Shown here: one piece after another, positions 10,795 through 23,214 of the stretch
How the letters are laid out: every line of letters starts with the position of its first letter
Numbering within the stretch: position 1 is the first letter of the stretch
Assembly: GCF_003473485.1 (NCBI RefSeq)
Contig: NC_053042.1
Span: 33,694,762-33,758,761, forward strand
DNA: 64,000 nucleotides
Source of the DNA: Medicago truncatula
Lineage: Eukaryota > Streptophyta > Magnoliopsida > Fabales > Fabaceae
Direction: 5' to 3'
Program-made: the position numbers and the translations under genes
Notes under the pieces: generated by a model
Database searches by the model: none
Told to the model about the DNA's origin: nothing
The model's input: the letters and a program-made list of their open reading frames with translations, nothing else

Positions 10795-13051
10795 GCTGAA
10801 GATATTCAATGTTAATTGCCAGCCTCCAACTGTGGTTGTTCTCTGAAGAAAACCTCAGTTCTGCATAGATTTTGGAAAGCTTGATTCGTATGTTGAATGT
10901 TGTAGTGTGAACATCAAAATTTCTAGAGAATTCAAATAGTTGGTTAAATGTTTCTGAATTGTAAGAATATGCGCTGTTGTCAGCACTTGCATGTGTTTGA
11001 TATCCGTATATGTTCTGAGAAATCTAACTTGGCAGAATTAAGGAATCTCAGTTTTGTATTCTGGGGTGAGGTATAATATGTCTACTGTTACTTTTCTCAA
11101 TTCAATATGCACAGGAAATTGACTGTTGTTCATTGAGATGCCTTGAATTCTGTTAATAGGTTGTTCTATATTGTAATGCTTTGAATTCTGTTAATAGGTT
11201 TTTGAGCCAAGTTTAATGAAAAATGTGAAGTCCTCAACGCCAGAATCCATTTATATCTATTTCCTTGTAATTTGAACTGGTTTATTGGATTGTGGTGGGG
11301 GGTGTATAGTGTATCATTGATTTTGAAACTCAATCTGTTCTGAGAGGAATAGAAACCCATATACTATCTATGCATGCAGGTTACATCAGTTGAATTAATC
11401 ACGTTAATCTATGCTATTTTCTTTTATTCTGATCCTTTTTGCAACAGATCTCATCTTGTGTTTTACTAAATAGACAACGACAAGCTGTCGTTCGACATGG
11501 AATCCTTCAGGTTAACGTAGTAGTGTAGTACTATAAGAGGTTAATTTTTTATTTTATTTTATTTTATTTTAATTTGTAAACTTGTAACAACACAAATGAA
11601 ATTTATTGTAGTATGTGAGTCTATGATGCAAACCAATAATTAGATCAGGATCAGTCTCTTTAATTTAACAAAGGAATAGTTAACAGTTGAACACATGCAA
11701 AAGCTTTTTGTTTGTTTAATAGAGAAATGATAATTTATGTTTCTCACTGCAATAGTACAGTATGATGCTAACTATGCGAGACACTGAGATCCACCTGCAA
11801 TTTAGGATCTCAAGGATTGAACTGAACTGAAGTCACAAGATATACTATAATTTCGGCTTCTAGTACAGTTAGAAATTTCCTACCAAATTGTCGTTTGGGG
11901 AATATTCTCATACTGGAAAAACACTTGTCCATTTTTTACTTCATGCTCTTCAGGCTGCAAAGAGTTGTGTGTGTAAGATTCTCTTTTCCTATTTTTCTCT
12001 CTCTCATGTTCCACGAGTTATGTAGTTGTAAACAAATAGTACTGTTCACTAATCTCTATAGGCAAATACTAACTGTTAGTAATTTAATAGTTGTGTTAGA
12101 ACTCCTTCAAGTTTAACTTCTTTCATTCTTTCTAATAATCTCTCTGTTGTCCCTAAATTACACTTTCTATATATATGACAAGAGATCAAAGAACTTTACT
12201 GCATATCAGTATCAGTGTGTTTCATTTCTTGGACCACAAATTAACTTCTTAGTTGACAGACATCCCATGTGTGGTTGGTTTGGTTGGAGAATCTCTTGCT
12301 GATGAATTCTAGCTGGAAAAAAAGGCTATACATTTAATACTACTGTATAAACTAGTTAAACTTGTTATCTTCCATCCCAAAAAAGAAGAGAATTTCATAA
12401 TAGACAAAGAGTAGGGAAACTGAATCTTCTCTATAAAAATGATATATTTTGCGGTATGGTATGAATGTGAACCTGTCACGGTTTAACGGTTAGGCTACCT
12501 AGCAGCTACCATAATCAATATGGATTTTCTCTTCTGCCTTGTCATTCCAATCATAATGACATGAATCATGGTTTAATGCTAGCCAACAAGATTTTGCTAG
12601 AGGACAACGATTCTGTTGAATTCATCGTGCATGTTGAATATTAATTGTACTGATGGATGTTATCGTTAAATAAGTATAGTACTAACACAGACTGTGACCT
12701 GTGACAATGTCATAGTACATTATGGAGGAAATAATTTCCTGTGTTGCTGTACCAATTTACATTGATTTTGCATAGCTAATTATTTATAATGTAAATCATG
12801 TACTCATTAATATCAAATATGTACAAGTCATTTTGGTAGCACTTAATAAATTAGGTGAGCAGGGCCATGTGGACATATATAATCAAATGCAACAATGATA
12901 GAGTTACATCACAACAATATTTATTAAATTAAACAGAAAACCGTGTGTTGTGAAATAGTGGCTATAGTGGTGCTATAAGTGTAGCATAATTTGAACAAAC
13001 AACTATAATATTCTGCGATCCGCGATTGACAACACTGAGAAAACCCTCGTC
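10795..13051. other. Intergenic between convergent genes
   Basis: No gene recognised. Open frames near 11166-11360 and 11895-12116 lack splice-linked neighbours or family motifs. The tetraspanin and TRM genes point towards each other across this spacer, so it should hold both 3' ends. Confidence 0.5.
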
Positions 13052-16000
13052 TCATCTGCCTGTAAAATCGAGCACAAGATTCTCGACGAGTTCTTCTATA
13101 ATCTTTCCTTCTATTTCCCTCCCCAAAGCATCAATCTCCATTCTCATAACCTCAACCAACCCACTCTCCACAACCTCTTTCCTAACAACATTTTCTACAA
13201 CCAAGCTGTGACTGTCCCCACCCCAAACAAACTTCATCCCATTTGCTATTAATTCATTCATTTGGGCCACAATGTGGTCCATCAAACATGAACCCTCTTG
13301 AACAAAGAAGGGCCTTCTGTGGGTCCCACTGCACATCTTGAAGTAATTCTCTGATCCATCATAGCCAACAACTTCCAATAGTGCAGCATTAACACAATCA
13401 AATACAAGTTTCTGATTTGACCTCATTTTCCTTCTCTTGGCCTCATTAAGAGGCTGAGTACTGTCCTTGTTTTCATTTATGTTGACATATGTGTCCCTCA
13501 ATGATGGGTCCAATGGGCTTTCAAGGGAATACCATCTTGTGTGAAATGAGTCATACTGTTGTTGATCATCATCAAGTCCAGATGCTGATAGTAGTTTTTG
13601 GACTAAGATAAGCCATTCATGATCCTCTAACTTGGTGTCTAAGGAACAAGCCCTTTTTAATGGATAATATGGACTTGCTAACTCTCCACAAGAATCTTCA
13701 TCCCATGATAGGGTCCTAGCCACTGATTCTATATGTGGTGATTTGTCGATTAAATTGGACTTCATCGGCACCAGTGATCCTATACATACAGAATAAGTGT
13801 CACTCGGATAATAATAATAGAAGAGCTTAGTTTTTATGTATTGTCAATAAATCACAACCAATCATACACGTGACTTTGGAAATAGTTCCGATAGAAGTCA
13901 GACATTTTTAATGATTTGATGATTGATCGACAATGTAAATATTTTTATACATGAATTAAATTCATGATATAGAAAGTAGCCAACAGTTAAGGATCTTTAT
14001 CAAATAAGAGCTTCTTGGAATGGTAAGACACTGATAAAGAAAAAAGTAAGGCCTAGGTATTACCCATGTGACCATCTTTCGTGCTTTCCAAGGACTCATG
14101 AGGTGTATTGTATTCTTCAAATGGAGATTCTAACACTGAGATTGGACTAGGCCGATCTTGTTTTTCATTTGGAATCTCTGGCACCAAGGGCTTTGACTCA
14201 TTCAATCCAGGCTGTGAAAACAAACAAATCAAAGATTTCATTTGTATATGGTTCTGTGATAAGCTACTATAAAAACCTTGATGTTTGTGGAGGTGTGTAT
14301 TCAGACCACAGAAAATGTTTGGAGTTTGATGGTCTAAAATATAAGCAAAACTCAATTAATTCTAGTCTATTTAACAATGTCATTTCTAAAATACTCTTCA
14401 ATTAATTTAGATTTCATTTTTCAGTAACATCTTTTATTCTTATAAAACAGGTTTTTATGAAGGACATTTTGGAAAGAATAAATATCTTTCTTATTACACC
14501 AAAAAAACTAGAGGAGATTGTCTACTAGGCCAATGTGCTGACTAAGAAAAGTTAGTTATATTAATTATCAAGTACACAAGAATGTTTATTAAAACAAGTT
14601 TCATTTGTTTCACCATTCCAACACACAGAAGGATATATTAATTCCATTAATTAGGAAGAGAAAAGACAGATAGGAAAACTCAAGATTTCACAATTATGGA
14701 ATGTATATTGATGCCATCCAAATAAAGGTTAAACAACAATTAGCTAAAAGATCCTAAATAAAGGTTAAGTTTGAAATAGGTCCTAAATAAATATCACTAA
14801 AAGAAACAAAACTTGCATAATGAACAAAAACAATAATATGTTGAAATATGCAGAACAATTGTAGCTAGCTATTACCTCTAGTGTAATCATGTCTTCTTGT
14901 GGTTCACTAGAGACTGATTCACATAAAGCTGCAAGAGACTCTTCAAATCCACCAACATTGAAGCTTTGAGACACATTATCTCCGAGGAATCCAGATGAAT
15001 TTACTGATGGAACTGATGTTTCGTTGACAATAGTTTCAGATTCATCATTCGAATGAGATGAACTAGATTTTTTCTTGGTTGACTTTTTACTCATTGAAAA
15101 TAAGAAACTTGCAACTTTCCCTTTAAATGATGATTTCTTACTCTTGGACTTTGCCACCACCTTGGAGCCATGTTCTTTGTCAACGGCATCAATGCCGAGG
15201 CTAGGTTCATAGACTGTTGAAGATGCAGGGTCAGGATTCAACCCACAATCGTTTTGAGGAGAATCATTAATGCTAATTTTTTCATTGAAAGATTCAGTGC
15301 AAGAAACAGATTTTCTTTCTTCTTCTTGGTGTTTATTAGTACTCTCAATCACAGATGTTGCAGATTTCTTTACAAGGGAAAGAGAAAGCATTTCACCCAA
15401 AGTAGAGTTTCTCGACACATGCCTTTGTTCTTGATGGCCTTTTCCGTTAGATGCCATGACGTTCCATCTTTCAGAAAGTCGTTTCTTTGCCTCTATGCAC
15501 ACCGAGGACTCGGGAGAACACGTTGTACGTCCTAAAGATTGTGTAGAATAAGGACTGCCACATACATGGATGCAATCCCAAGAATGCCTTGGCATTGGTG
15601 ACATGGCTTCCAAATCATGATATGATTTGTCAAATGAGTTCTCATCACTGGAATAGCCACTGGAAAATACCGAAGAATGTAAAATTTTATTCTTTTGGTA
15701 GCTTCTTAGGCCTTCATGCATTTGGAGTGTAATCTCTTTTGCTACTTCTATGGATTCAAGTACATTAGCATCTCCATTTCCCTGATAGAAACTTTGAGGC
15801 GATGGATTTGTTGGAGAAACCAAAGCCTTAAGATCATTTGTTCTCCCAGGACTAGGCTTCAATACCACTATTCGAGTAGATTCCGGAGAGTATCCATAAT
15901 TCCTGTTCTCCCATACAGCTGCTTGATCATAATTTTCTGGTTTCTTAATCAACCTATCCTTCTTCTTACCCTTTCCAGAAGACTTGTCATTGCCAAACAT

Positions 16001-16525
16001 CTTCAAAGGTTTGATAAGAGTAATGTGATTTGCATCATCCTGTGGAGTAGAGGGAATTTGATAAATATTTTGTGAATCTAGAAACCTGACCAAGAGTTCA
16101 TTGTTTGAGCTTAAAATATCCAATGCATCTTCAAATTGCTTCGATTGGCGCAGCGTCTCATCTGTTGACAGATATTTTGCTTCAATGAATTTCTGACGAA
16201 CGAGAGCCATCTTCCCCTCATCAACATCTTCCCTCCACCTTCCTCTCTGAGATTGCATCCATGTTTCATATCCATCTTTGTAATCAACTTGTTCTGTGCT
16301 TGGATGATGAAATTCATGAAGCATTCCCTTATCCATCATAAACCTATCTTCCACTTTCCAATGTTTCAATGGCCACCCTAAATGACCATACATGTCTTGA
16401 TAATAATCTTTTGTTTGGCTTCTAATCACCGATAAATTCGGCTCTCCTTTTGAAAGGGTTTCAAGCCCCATTAATTTAGCAACTACATTAGATGGACTAT
16501 GCTTGGAGTTTTTTTCTTTGGACAT
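13052..16525 (-). CDS. TRM superfamily protein (DUF3741 / DUF4378)
   Basis: Three exons on the minus strand, 16525-14876, 14211-14064 and 13779-13052, join in frame with GT-AG borders to encode about 841 residues. The N-terminus carries the DUF3741 motif VAKLMGLE at residues 15-22. A serine/lysine-rich middle contains SFKGKVASFLFSMSKK (about residues 485-500). The last about 190 residues form the DUF4378 domain, with HEWLILVQKLL near 653 and RSNQKLVFDCVNAALLEV further on. This is the layout of TON1-recruiting-motif proteins, which in Arabidopsis help organise cortical microtubules and the preprophase band. It best fits the TRM17/19/20 branch. Remembered family members have a further N-terminal stretch before MSKE; here the in-frame extension ends at a TAA about 16 codons upstream, so the N-terminus is either truncated or encoded by an exon I could not find. 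It faces the tetraspanin gene tail to tail. Confidence 0.85.
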
Positions 16526-16811
16526 TTCTAGGTCTATTCTATATGCATCTTGATGATAGGTTCTCCATTATTTTTTCTATCTTGATGATTGAGCTTTTGA
16601 AAGTGAAGAAGCTGCATGGCAAATAGGTGCTACAATTTAGTAATTTATGATTATAGGAATAATATAATAGCATAACAATATTTTTAAACTATAGAAATCA
16701 CAAGTACAACTATTACAGACAAGTTGGAAATAAACAAAAAACTAAAGACAATTCAGAAACCTCCAACTGGTAGCATAATGCTACTTATGACACACAAAGA
16801 TACAGATCAGC

Positions 16812-16847
<36 letters not shown>

Positions 16848-18219
16848 TGGGGGGCTTGCTGTCCTTCCTCCTCCTATGTCTTTGTCTCTCTTCTTTTGCT
16901 TAACTCTGTTTTGTCCTCCATCTTAACCCTCTTAGTTTTCAACAAACTACCATTGATTTATCTCTTTCTCTACTAACTTTGATGGAATTTTAGTTAGATG
17001 TTCAAATGTGATGTTTGATAGCAGAATTAGGCATTGAAACAAAAACAAGAAGTTGCTACAATTTTATATGAAAATAATATAATAAAAAATTCAGTCACCT
17101 AACCTTGGCCAAATAATATTGGTAAGAAAAGATAACATAAATGTTGAGTAAGTGATGATATATAGAATAAAGAAAATTAATGAAATAATATCTTTTTTTT
17201 GGAATACATTGACAAAGTGAGTTACTTGACTTAATAGCAGGGGAACTTGTGACATTTTGTCTAGCTCTTTTCAAATATGAACAATTTACTAATTAGATAG
17301 TGTCATAAGAAAAGAGATACTTTTAAAGCAGATCCCTTAAAAGGAGTAATGATAACAAGAAAGGTTTATAAACAAGTAAGCAGAAGAAAGAAGTAAAATC
17401 GGTTGAGGGCCAACAAATTTTCCTCATTTTGTTAGCTTGACTTTGCAATAATTATTTGTTTGGGCTACCTTTAATGTGACAAGATATACAAAACATTGAG
17501 ATTTATTGGTGAGTAAATACAAAAGATTTGTATCATAGGGTAGCCTTTAATCCGGGGAAATAAAAAATATTGAATGGGTCATGCATCGTTTTCTAATTTA
17601 TGAGTGACGTACAAGTTGCACATGCAATTGAAAGTGACCCTTTAAATAGAACATAACAGCAAATCTAAATCTCACTTATGATGCTTGGTTTGTTTAACCA
17701 TTGTAAGCAAACAATCATATTAATCTACTTTAATTAATTGTTCATGTGCAACATACCCCACGTCGTGCATCTTGCCTTCCAACACCAACATAGAGTAGTT
17801 AAGAAGAGCGTAACTAAATTCATCAAATCTTGAGTAGCATGAAGATCACTCCAAAGGATCCCACAGAAAAAAGTTGGAGATAATTTAGAGTTTAAGTTTG
17901 TGGTTTACTTAACGCAATGATCTTTCACGTTATAGCATTATTCATTCACGAGATAATGCCAAAAACTAATTGTTTTTTCTAGTGAATCACGGGAAAGTTT
18001 AGTAGATATGTTGACAATTATACACAATCAATTAAAAAATTAGATACTTGTGCAACCATTTTTTTTCAATTTGACTTGTTGATAGAGTACTGTTAATGAC
18101 CCAAATTATCAAACTATCATAGTCTAATTACAATATTCCCAGAAAGACACACAGTAATGGCATACCAATCCAAAATTAACCAAAAACATGTGATTAAACT
18201 CCCCGGAGAATGTTAGAGT
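16526..18219. other. Spacer upstream of the TRM gene
   Basis: It contains a (GA)n run that reads as (CT)n on the TRM strand, typical of plant 5' leaders, so the TRM promoter probably lies around 16.9-17.3 kb. No other gene is visible. The unknown gene's 3' end begins at 18219 and below. Confidence 0.45.
16813..16846. repeat. (GA)n microsatellite
   Basis: About 17 uninterrupted GA units. On the minus strand this is a CT tract about 290-320 bases upstream of the TRM start codon, likely within its leader or core promoter. Confidence 0.95.
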
Positions 18220-21200
18220 TTAGAGGAGCATCTCATGTCTTTGCTCTTGCTCATTGATATTGTCACTGTCATCCAGAGAAAATGGGCATCCATTGTCTCT
18301 TTGCATGGACATATGAAGACATGAGGAGTTATATATTTGAACAAAGGCTTCACTTAAATGATAAAGAACTTCCCCCTGATCTCCACCGTTGATCTTGGGC
18401 TCATAATGATCCTCAATATGAAAAAGCGAAGACATATTTTCGCTTTCGGGTAGCTGTAAATTTCTGGAAATCGAACTTCGGTAATTTGATCGTGAACTGG
18501 TTAAGGATAAGCACCCAGGTGAAGATGAAAGCCAGGCTTCCGTATCACGACGATGATGGTAGTCACAGGAACCTGCTTTTCTAACCCAATGATGGTAGGC
18601 TGGAAGGTATATGCTGTCTTGAACAGATGAAGCTTCATTCTGGAAATTTTCTGACAATTTAAAGTAGTGTTTATTGTGCGAGAAGGACAATGCTGTGTGG
18701 TTACAATTCATGTCCATTTCTTCATCATCCTTGTAAAGATGATCTCCAAACTGGGGCTTTTGATATTTCAATAAACCAGAATCCAAAACTGAATTGAAGT
18801 CATGTGGTTTGTCGAGTAATAAGGGTGAGGGCCTAAAGTGGAAGTCACCTAATGAATCATTTGATATCGGGTCTTCACCATGGTCTAAAATTGATAATGC
18901 AGGGGCCATATATGGTTTTGCATAATTAGAAGTGACAGGTAACTTTATCTCATCCTTTGTGCAATCAAAAGCATTTTCCAGAAGAAGAGGAATCGGTTCT
19001 CTCTCAAGTTTCCCCAGCTCATTGAAATGATCCAGTGTAAAAGTTTCATGCTTTTGCTCATTACACAGAAATCCATGAGTTACATCATTCTTGTCAAGGT
19101 AACTTGGAAGCTCACCAAATTCGCTTTCAGCTTCTGTTCGGAACACAGGTCGAGACATGTGAGGATAGATTGGAAAGTCGGTGTGAGGAGTAATTAAGTC
19201 AACTGATCGAAGGAACATAGGAGGCAACAAATGATCACTGAAGGATGAGCTTGGTTCAAGTTCAAGGAGTTTCCTCTTAGGTATCTGTTGGATTTCAGTA
19301 CATTGAAAATCTACTTCGTTAAACAGAGATCCATGAGTTACGTCACCCTTACCGGAGGTCCTGAAACTTGGAGTTCCACTCAGTTTGCAGTTGGGTGCTG
19401 TTATACTGTACTGAGGTTGAAAGTTCTGAGAATGATAGGTTGGAAACTCGGCATGTGGAGTAAGTCTCTCTCCCAATTCGGGAAACATAGGAGACACCAT
19501 CTGATCATTGAAGTATGAGCCAGATTCAAGTTCAAGAAGTTTCCTCTTAGGCATCTGATGGAGTTCTTTACATTGAAAATCTAGCTCTTGAGAATCAAGC
19601 AGACTATATCTGGTAGCATTTTCTACTTCGTTAAACAGAGATCCAGAAGTTATGTCATTGTCACCCTTGACATAGGCACTGAAACTTGGAGTTCCACTTA
19701 GTTTGCACTCAGGCGCTGTTATGCTGTACCGAGGTTGAAATTTCTGATAATGATAGGTTGGAAACTCAGCATGTGGAGCAATTTTCTCACCTGATTCGAG
19801 AAACATAGGAGACAACATCTGATCATTGCAGTATGAGCTTGATTCAAGTTCCAGAAGTTTCCTCTCAGGTATCAGATAGTGCTCGTTAAATTGAACATCC
19901 GACTCTCGAGAGTCAAGTAAATCGTATCTGGTAGCACTCTCTATTTCTCCTGAATTAGGTTCCTCGTATTTCTGACCAGAAGATCACTTTTGTCAAGGAA
20001 GGAAAGTCATTGGAAGGATTGATAGCATTACAAAGGGCATCTAAATAAACATACATTTTTTACGGTGCAGTCAGCGCTCATCGGAAACAGGCGACTAAGA
20101 AGCATGGAAACAATATCAAGCCTGAAAAATTCCTATTTTATTCAAAATGGTAAAGATAAAAATATTCAATATCAATGAAAAAACTTGTCTAACCCTTTTG
20201 AACACGGTTTCTCTGTATCAGGAAATAAGGTATCGGCAACACACTGTCGTAGTTTCTGTCTCTTTCTAGAGAAGATGTCTCCATCCTCATACTGGTTTCC
20301 TGAAGTACCATGTAGTAAATTGTCTTACACAAACTATATCAATACATTCTCAAATATAATCATTAAATGTGACGTCTTCAGCTGCATAAAACACATTTTC
20401 CCTAAAATTATGAATTTAACATGTGAAGATTAATTAACAAATGAGTGGACCCTGTCAAAGATTGGCACTAAACTACTGAAGACCGAGTAATATAAACTAT
20501 ATATGTTCTAACTGTTGTACAAATTTTTCCCCTATAACCCCCTACTACTGAAGCAGTCAAAAAGAAGAAAATCTAACCTTCATGTGAAAATCCCTGGGGT
20601 TTGATGGTGTCACCACAACCTTGAGAATTTGTCAGCTTGCTGCACATAGAGTACATGTCTGCATACACCAAGAGGAAAAAGATCTTTTTGATACTGGATT
20701 GTTGTTTAGCAGGAAACTGAAAATTGAAATTATGTAGGGAGGCGGGAATAGTTTCCAATATTTCAACACCTTCTAGTTCAAACAACTAAAGTCTTCCTGA
20801 TACACGACACAACACAAGCATGTTCTGATCATAAAAATAGAAAATGCCACATAATACAAACTATTATTTTTTTTTTTGAATAACTAGCAAGTAGGAGAAG
20901 TTGAAGACATTGATGATAAAAAATGACAACAACAAACACACCAAGGAACGATTCATGAGTATCATATTTTCTATTTATTGGATTTGTCAATTGTGAAACT
21001 TAATGATCATAAGTATCAGTTTATCTCTGTGGCTAATTTAGTATGGAAATTTCTCTTCTAACACACACCTGACTTATTCATAGCTCTAACAGAAGGTGAA
21101 CGAAATGAATCCATCTCAAAAGTTGATACGTCTTGATTGATCCTTGAAGAGTTGCCGCCCTTCTTAGTCCCAACCATAACATCATCAGTTCTCTCTGCAC

Positions 21201-22378
21201 AACATAAAATATATCCCTTTTAAGTGATGATTTCAGAACATTTACAATTTGTGTTCCTTACCATCATCATAAATCCTTAAGTGTAAGCACGTATCAAACA
21301 AATTCCCAACTTATCATTAAGCTCACACACTGACATTTAGCAAATGTTATGATAAAGGAAGTAGCCGATGACTTTGTTAGACCAAAAGTTTCAGGGCCAA
21401 TTTGTATTGACTTATTTGAGCTTATCTACTGACATAAACACTTGTGAGACTATTGTCTTATTTGGATAAACAGCTTAACTTGCAACTTATAGTGATAAGT
21501 GCTTATGTACAAGCTATTTCTACAACAAAAGATAACATAAAGTTAAGTTGTTTTCGTATAAGCTATAAGTTGAGTTCATAAGCTATCTTCGAGAGCTTAT
21601 GAAACTAAGTTGAAAACATCTGATAAGACTCTCAAATAGTCTCACAAGTGCTTATGCTGGTAAATAAATTCAAATAAGTCAATTCAAACAGACCCTAGCT
21701 GAGAAAACTTATGGAAACAACTTACAACACGTCCATATGTTGTTTTTAGCTTACTTCCATAAGCCCTCCAAAATAGCTTATTTGAAAACAATTTGACTTA
21801 TTTTATCTTTTGTTACAAAAATAGCCTATACATAAACACATATATGAAAAACACTTATGCTATAAGCGCTTAATTAAGCTGTTTATCCAAAAAAATACAT
21901 AATTAAAGTTAAATCAACCTTTGGAACAGTCATCAAATTCAGGCTTCTTGGATGATAAGGAACCATCATCCTTTTTTCCTGGACCAGAAGAAAATCTGAG
22001 GCTTGCATCCTTCTTCAATTTCTTAAAGAAAGCATACTCAGAAGTTTTCGGATCACCTGAATAATACAAAATCACATCTCAAATTCTCAGCATAAACAAT
22101 ACAAAATTCAAGTCATTTAATTCTAATTCTAACAATTGTTACGAAATAGTTTTCCATGAACGCATGCATTAGGTTAAATTCATAAGCTTACATGTTGTAA
22201 CATTTTCTCTCTGTAATGGAATGTGAGAAGAATGATCTGGTTCTTCTTCAAATCTAGGGTTTTGTTTTTCATGAGGAGCAATGAACTTAGCTTTCTTCTG
22301 ACGAAGATGATGAGATAGATCGTTGGGGTTTATTCGGGAAATTCCCATTTTCTTCATTGCATTGAATGAACGCTGCAT
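18220..22378 (-). CDS. Uncharacterised 818-residue protein with internal repeats
   Basis: Seven exons on the minus strand, 22378-22192, 22056-21919, 21194-21069, 20658-20578, 20299-20194, 20121-20055 and 19971-18220, join without a frame break (2,457 bases with stop). Every intron has GT-AG borders. I do not recognise the protein. The basic N-terminus starts MQRSFNAMKKMGISRINP; residues around 215-225 include GLDIVSMLLSRLFP. The last exon encodes 583 residues. Within it a module beginning RKLLELE recurs at residues 272, 378 and 468 (units of about 106, 90 and 77), each with PMF..., PHAEFP-like and KLSGTPSF-like blocks, and half a unit precedes the first. The C-terminus (about residues 690-818) is not repeated. 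No signal peptide or membrane segment is seen, and charge suggests a nuclear or cytosolic protein. A short overlapping upstream ATG frame (16 codons) precedes the chosen start. Transcription is likely, since seven exact splices are unlikely to survive in a pseudogene. Confidence 0.78.
18940..19860 (-). repeat. Protein-coding tandem repeat within the last exon
   Basis: The DNA text tcaagttc(a/c)a(g)aagtttcctct recurs near 19255, 19535 and 19845, marking starts of units spaced about 270-318 bases. Units 1 and 2 are closest to each other and unit 3 is the most diverged. The spacings are multiples of three, so the frame is kept. Confidence 0.85.
21393..21696. repeat. Foldback repeat in intron 2 of the unknown gene
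   Basis: Left arm (from agggccaatttgtattgact through cacttgtgagactatt) is the inverted complement of the right arm (from aatagtctcacaagtgctta through caaacagaccct), with about 75-80% match over about 60 bases and further inner pairing. A second, related palindromic stretch with aagctta/taagctt motifs follows to about 21,890. MITE-like. Confidence 0.7.
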
Positions 22379-22473
22379 GGTGGAGTTGGAGTAGTAGTAG
22401 CCATGGCTGTTTTCGACACAGAAGATTTCGCGCCAAATTCTACACTTATATGTTTACTCCACCTATAGATTTA

Positions 22474-22789
22474 AGGCTTAATTGCACTTTTGGACCCCTA
22501 TCTTTCCAAAAGTTGCAGTTATGGACCCCTAACTAATTTAAATACAAAACAGCCCCCTAAGTTTTGATTCTTTGGCAAATTTGGACCCCCAGTCCATTGT
22601 TGACTCGGTCAACGCTGATGTGGCACCCTAAGTGAGGTGCCACGTGTCAATTTTTTTTTTTTTTTTTGCCTTAAGGGTCCAAAACTGCCAAAGAATCAAA
22701 ACATAAGGGGTTGTTTTGTATTTAAATTAGTTAGGGGTCCATAACCGCAACTTTTGAAAAGATAGGGGTCCAAAAGTGCAATTATGCCT
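22474..22789. mobile_element. Foldback MITE, AGGCTTAAT family, 7-bp TSD
   Basis: The element starts aggcttaattgcacttttgg and ends with its near inverted complement ccaaaagtgcaattatgcct. The arms pair for over 100 bases around a T-run, and a direct repeat agattta flanks both sides (22467-22473 and 22790-22796). It lies about 96 bases upstream of the unknown gene's start codon. The same family occurs at 53,281. Confidence 0.8.
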
Positions 22790-22828
22790 AGATTTAATTG
22801 CACTTTTCTTCTCTATTTTTATTTGGGT

Positions 22829-23148
22829 TAATAGTTATTTTGGTTTACGAATGTGCAACTAACTAGCCGTTACGATAGTTCTTAATGTATCAAAATTTTA
22901 AAATATTTTTTGGTTGTACACTTTTTTAATCAAAATAGTCACCCGTGTTAAAATATTCAATTAATCATGTCATATCAATCCTTCAATATACTTACTTATT
23001 TGTCATATCGGGCATTAAAGGGTTATTTCAACATCAGAGACTATTTTGATTAACATAGTGCACAATCAAATACTATTTTAAAATTTTGATATATTAAAAG
23101 ACTATTATGGCCACTTTTGCATATTTAGAGACTAAAATGACTATTATT
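22829..23148. repeat. Foldback repeat between MITE and gypsy element
   Basis: The left part (aatagttattttggtttacg through aatcaaaatagtcacc) pairs with the inverted right part (gagactattttgattaac through actaaaatgactattatt). Inner blocks such as tatcaaaattttaaaata match their complement tattttaaaattttgata. No clear target duplication was found. Confidence 0.65.
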
Positions 23149-23214
23149 TTTTTCTCTTATAAATGTGTAGCACAATTTTAATGAGCTGAAATAAAAATTG
23201 ATAATGCAGCAAAA

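Noticed and set aside
15254-16317. Open frames antisense to, or out of frame with, the TRM gene
   Set aside because: They lie wholly within well-supported TRM coding sequence and have no motifs of their own.
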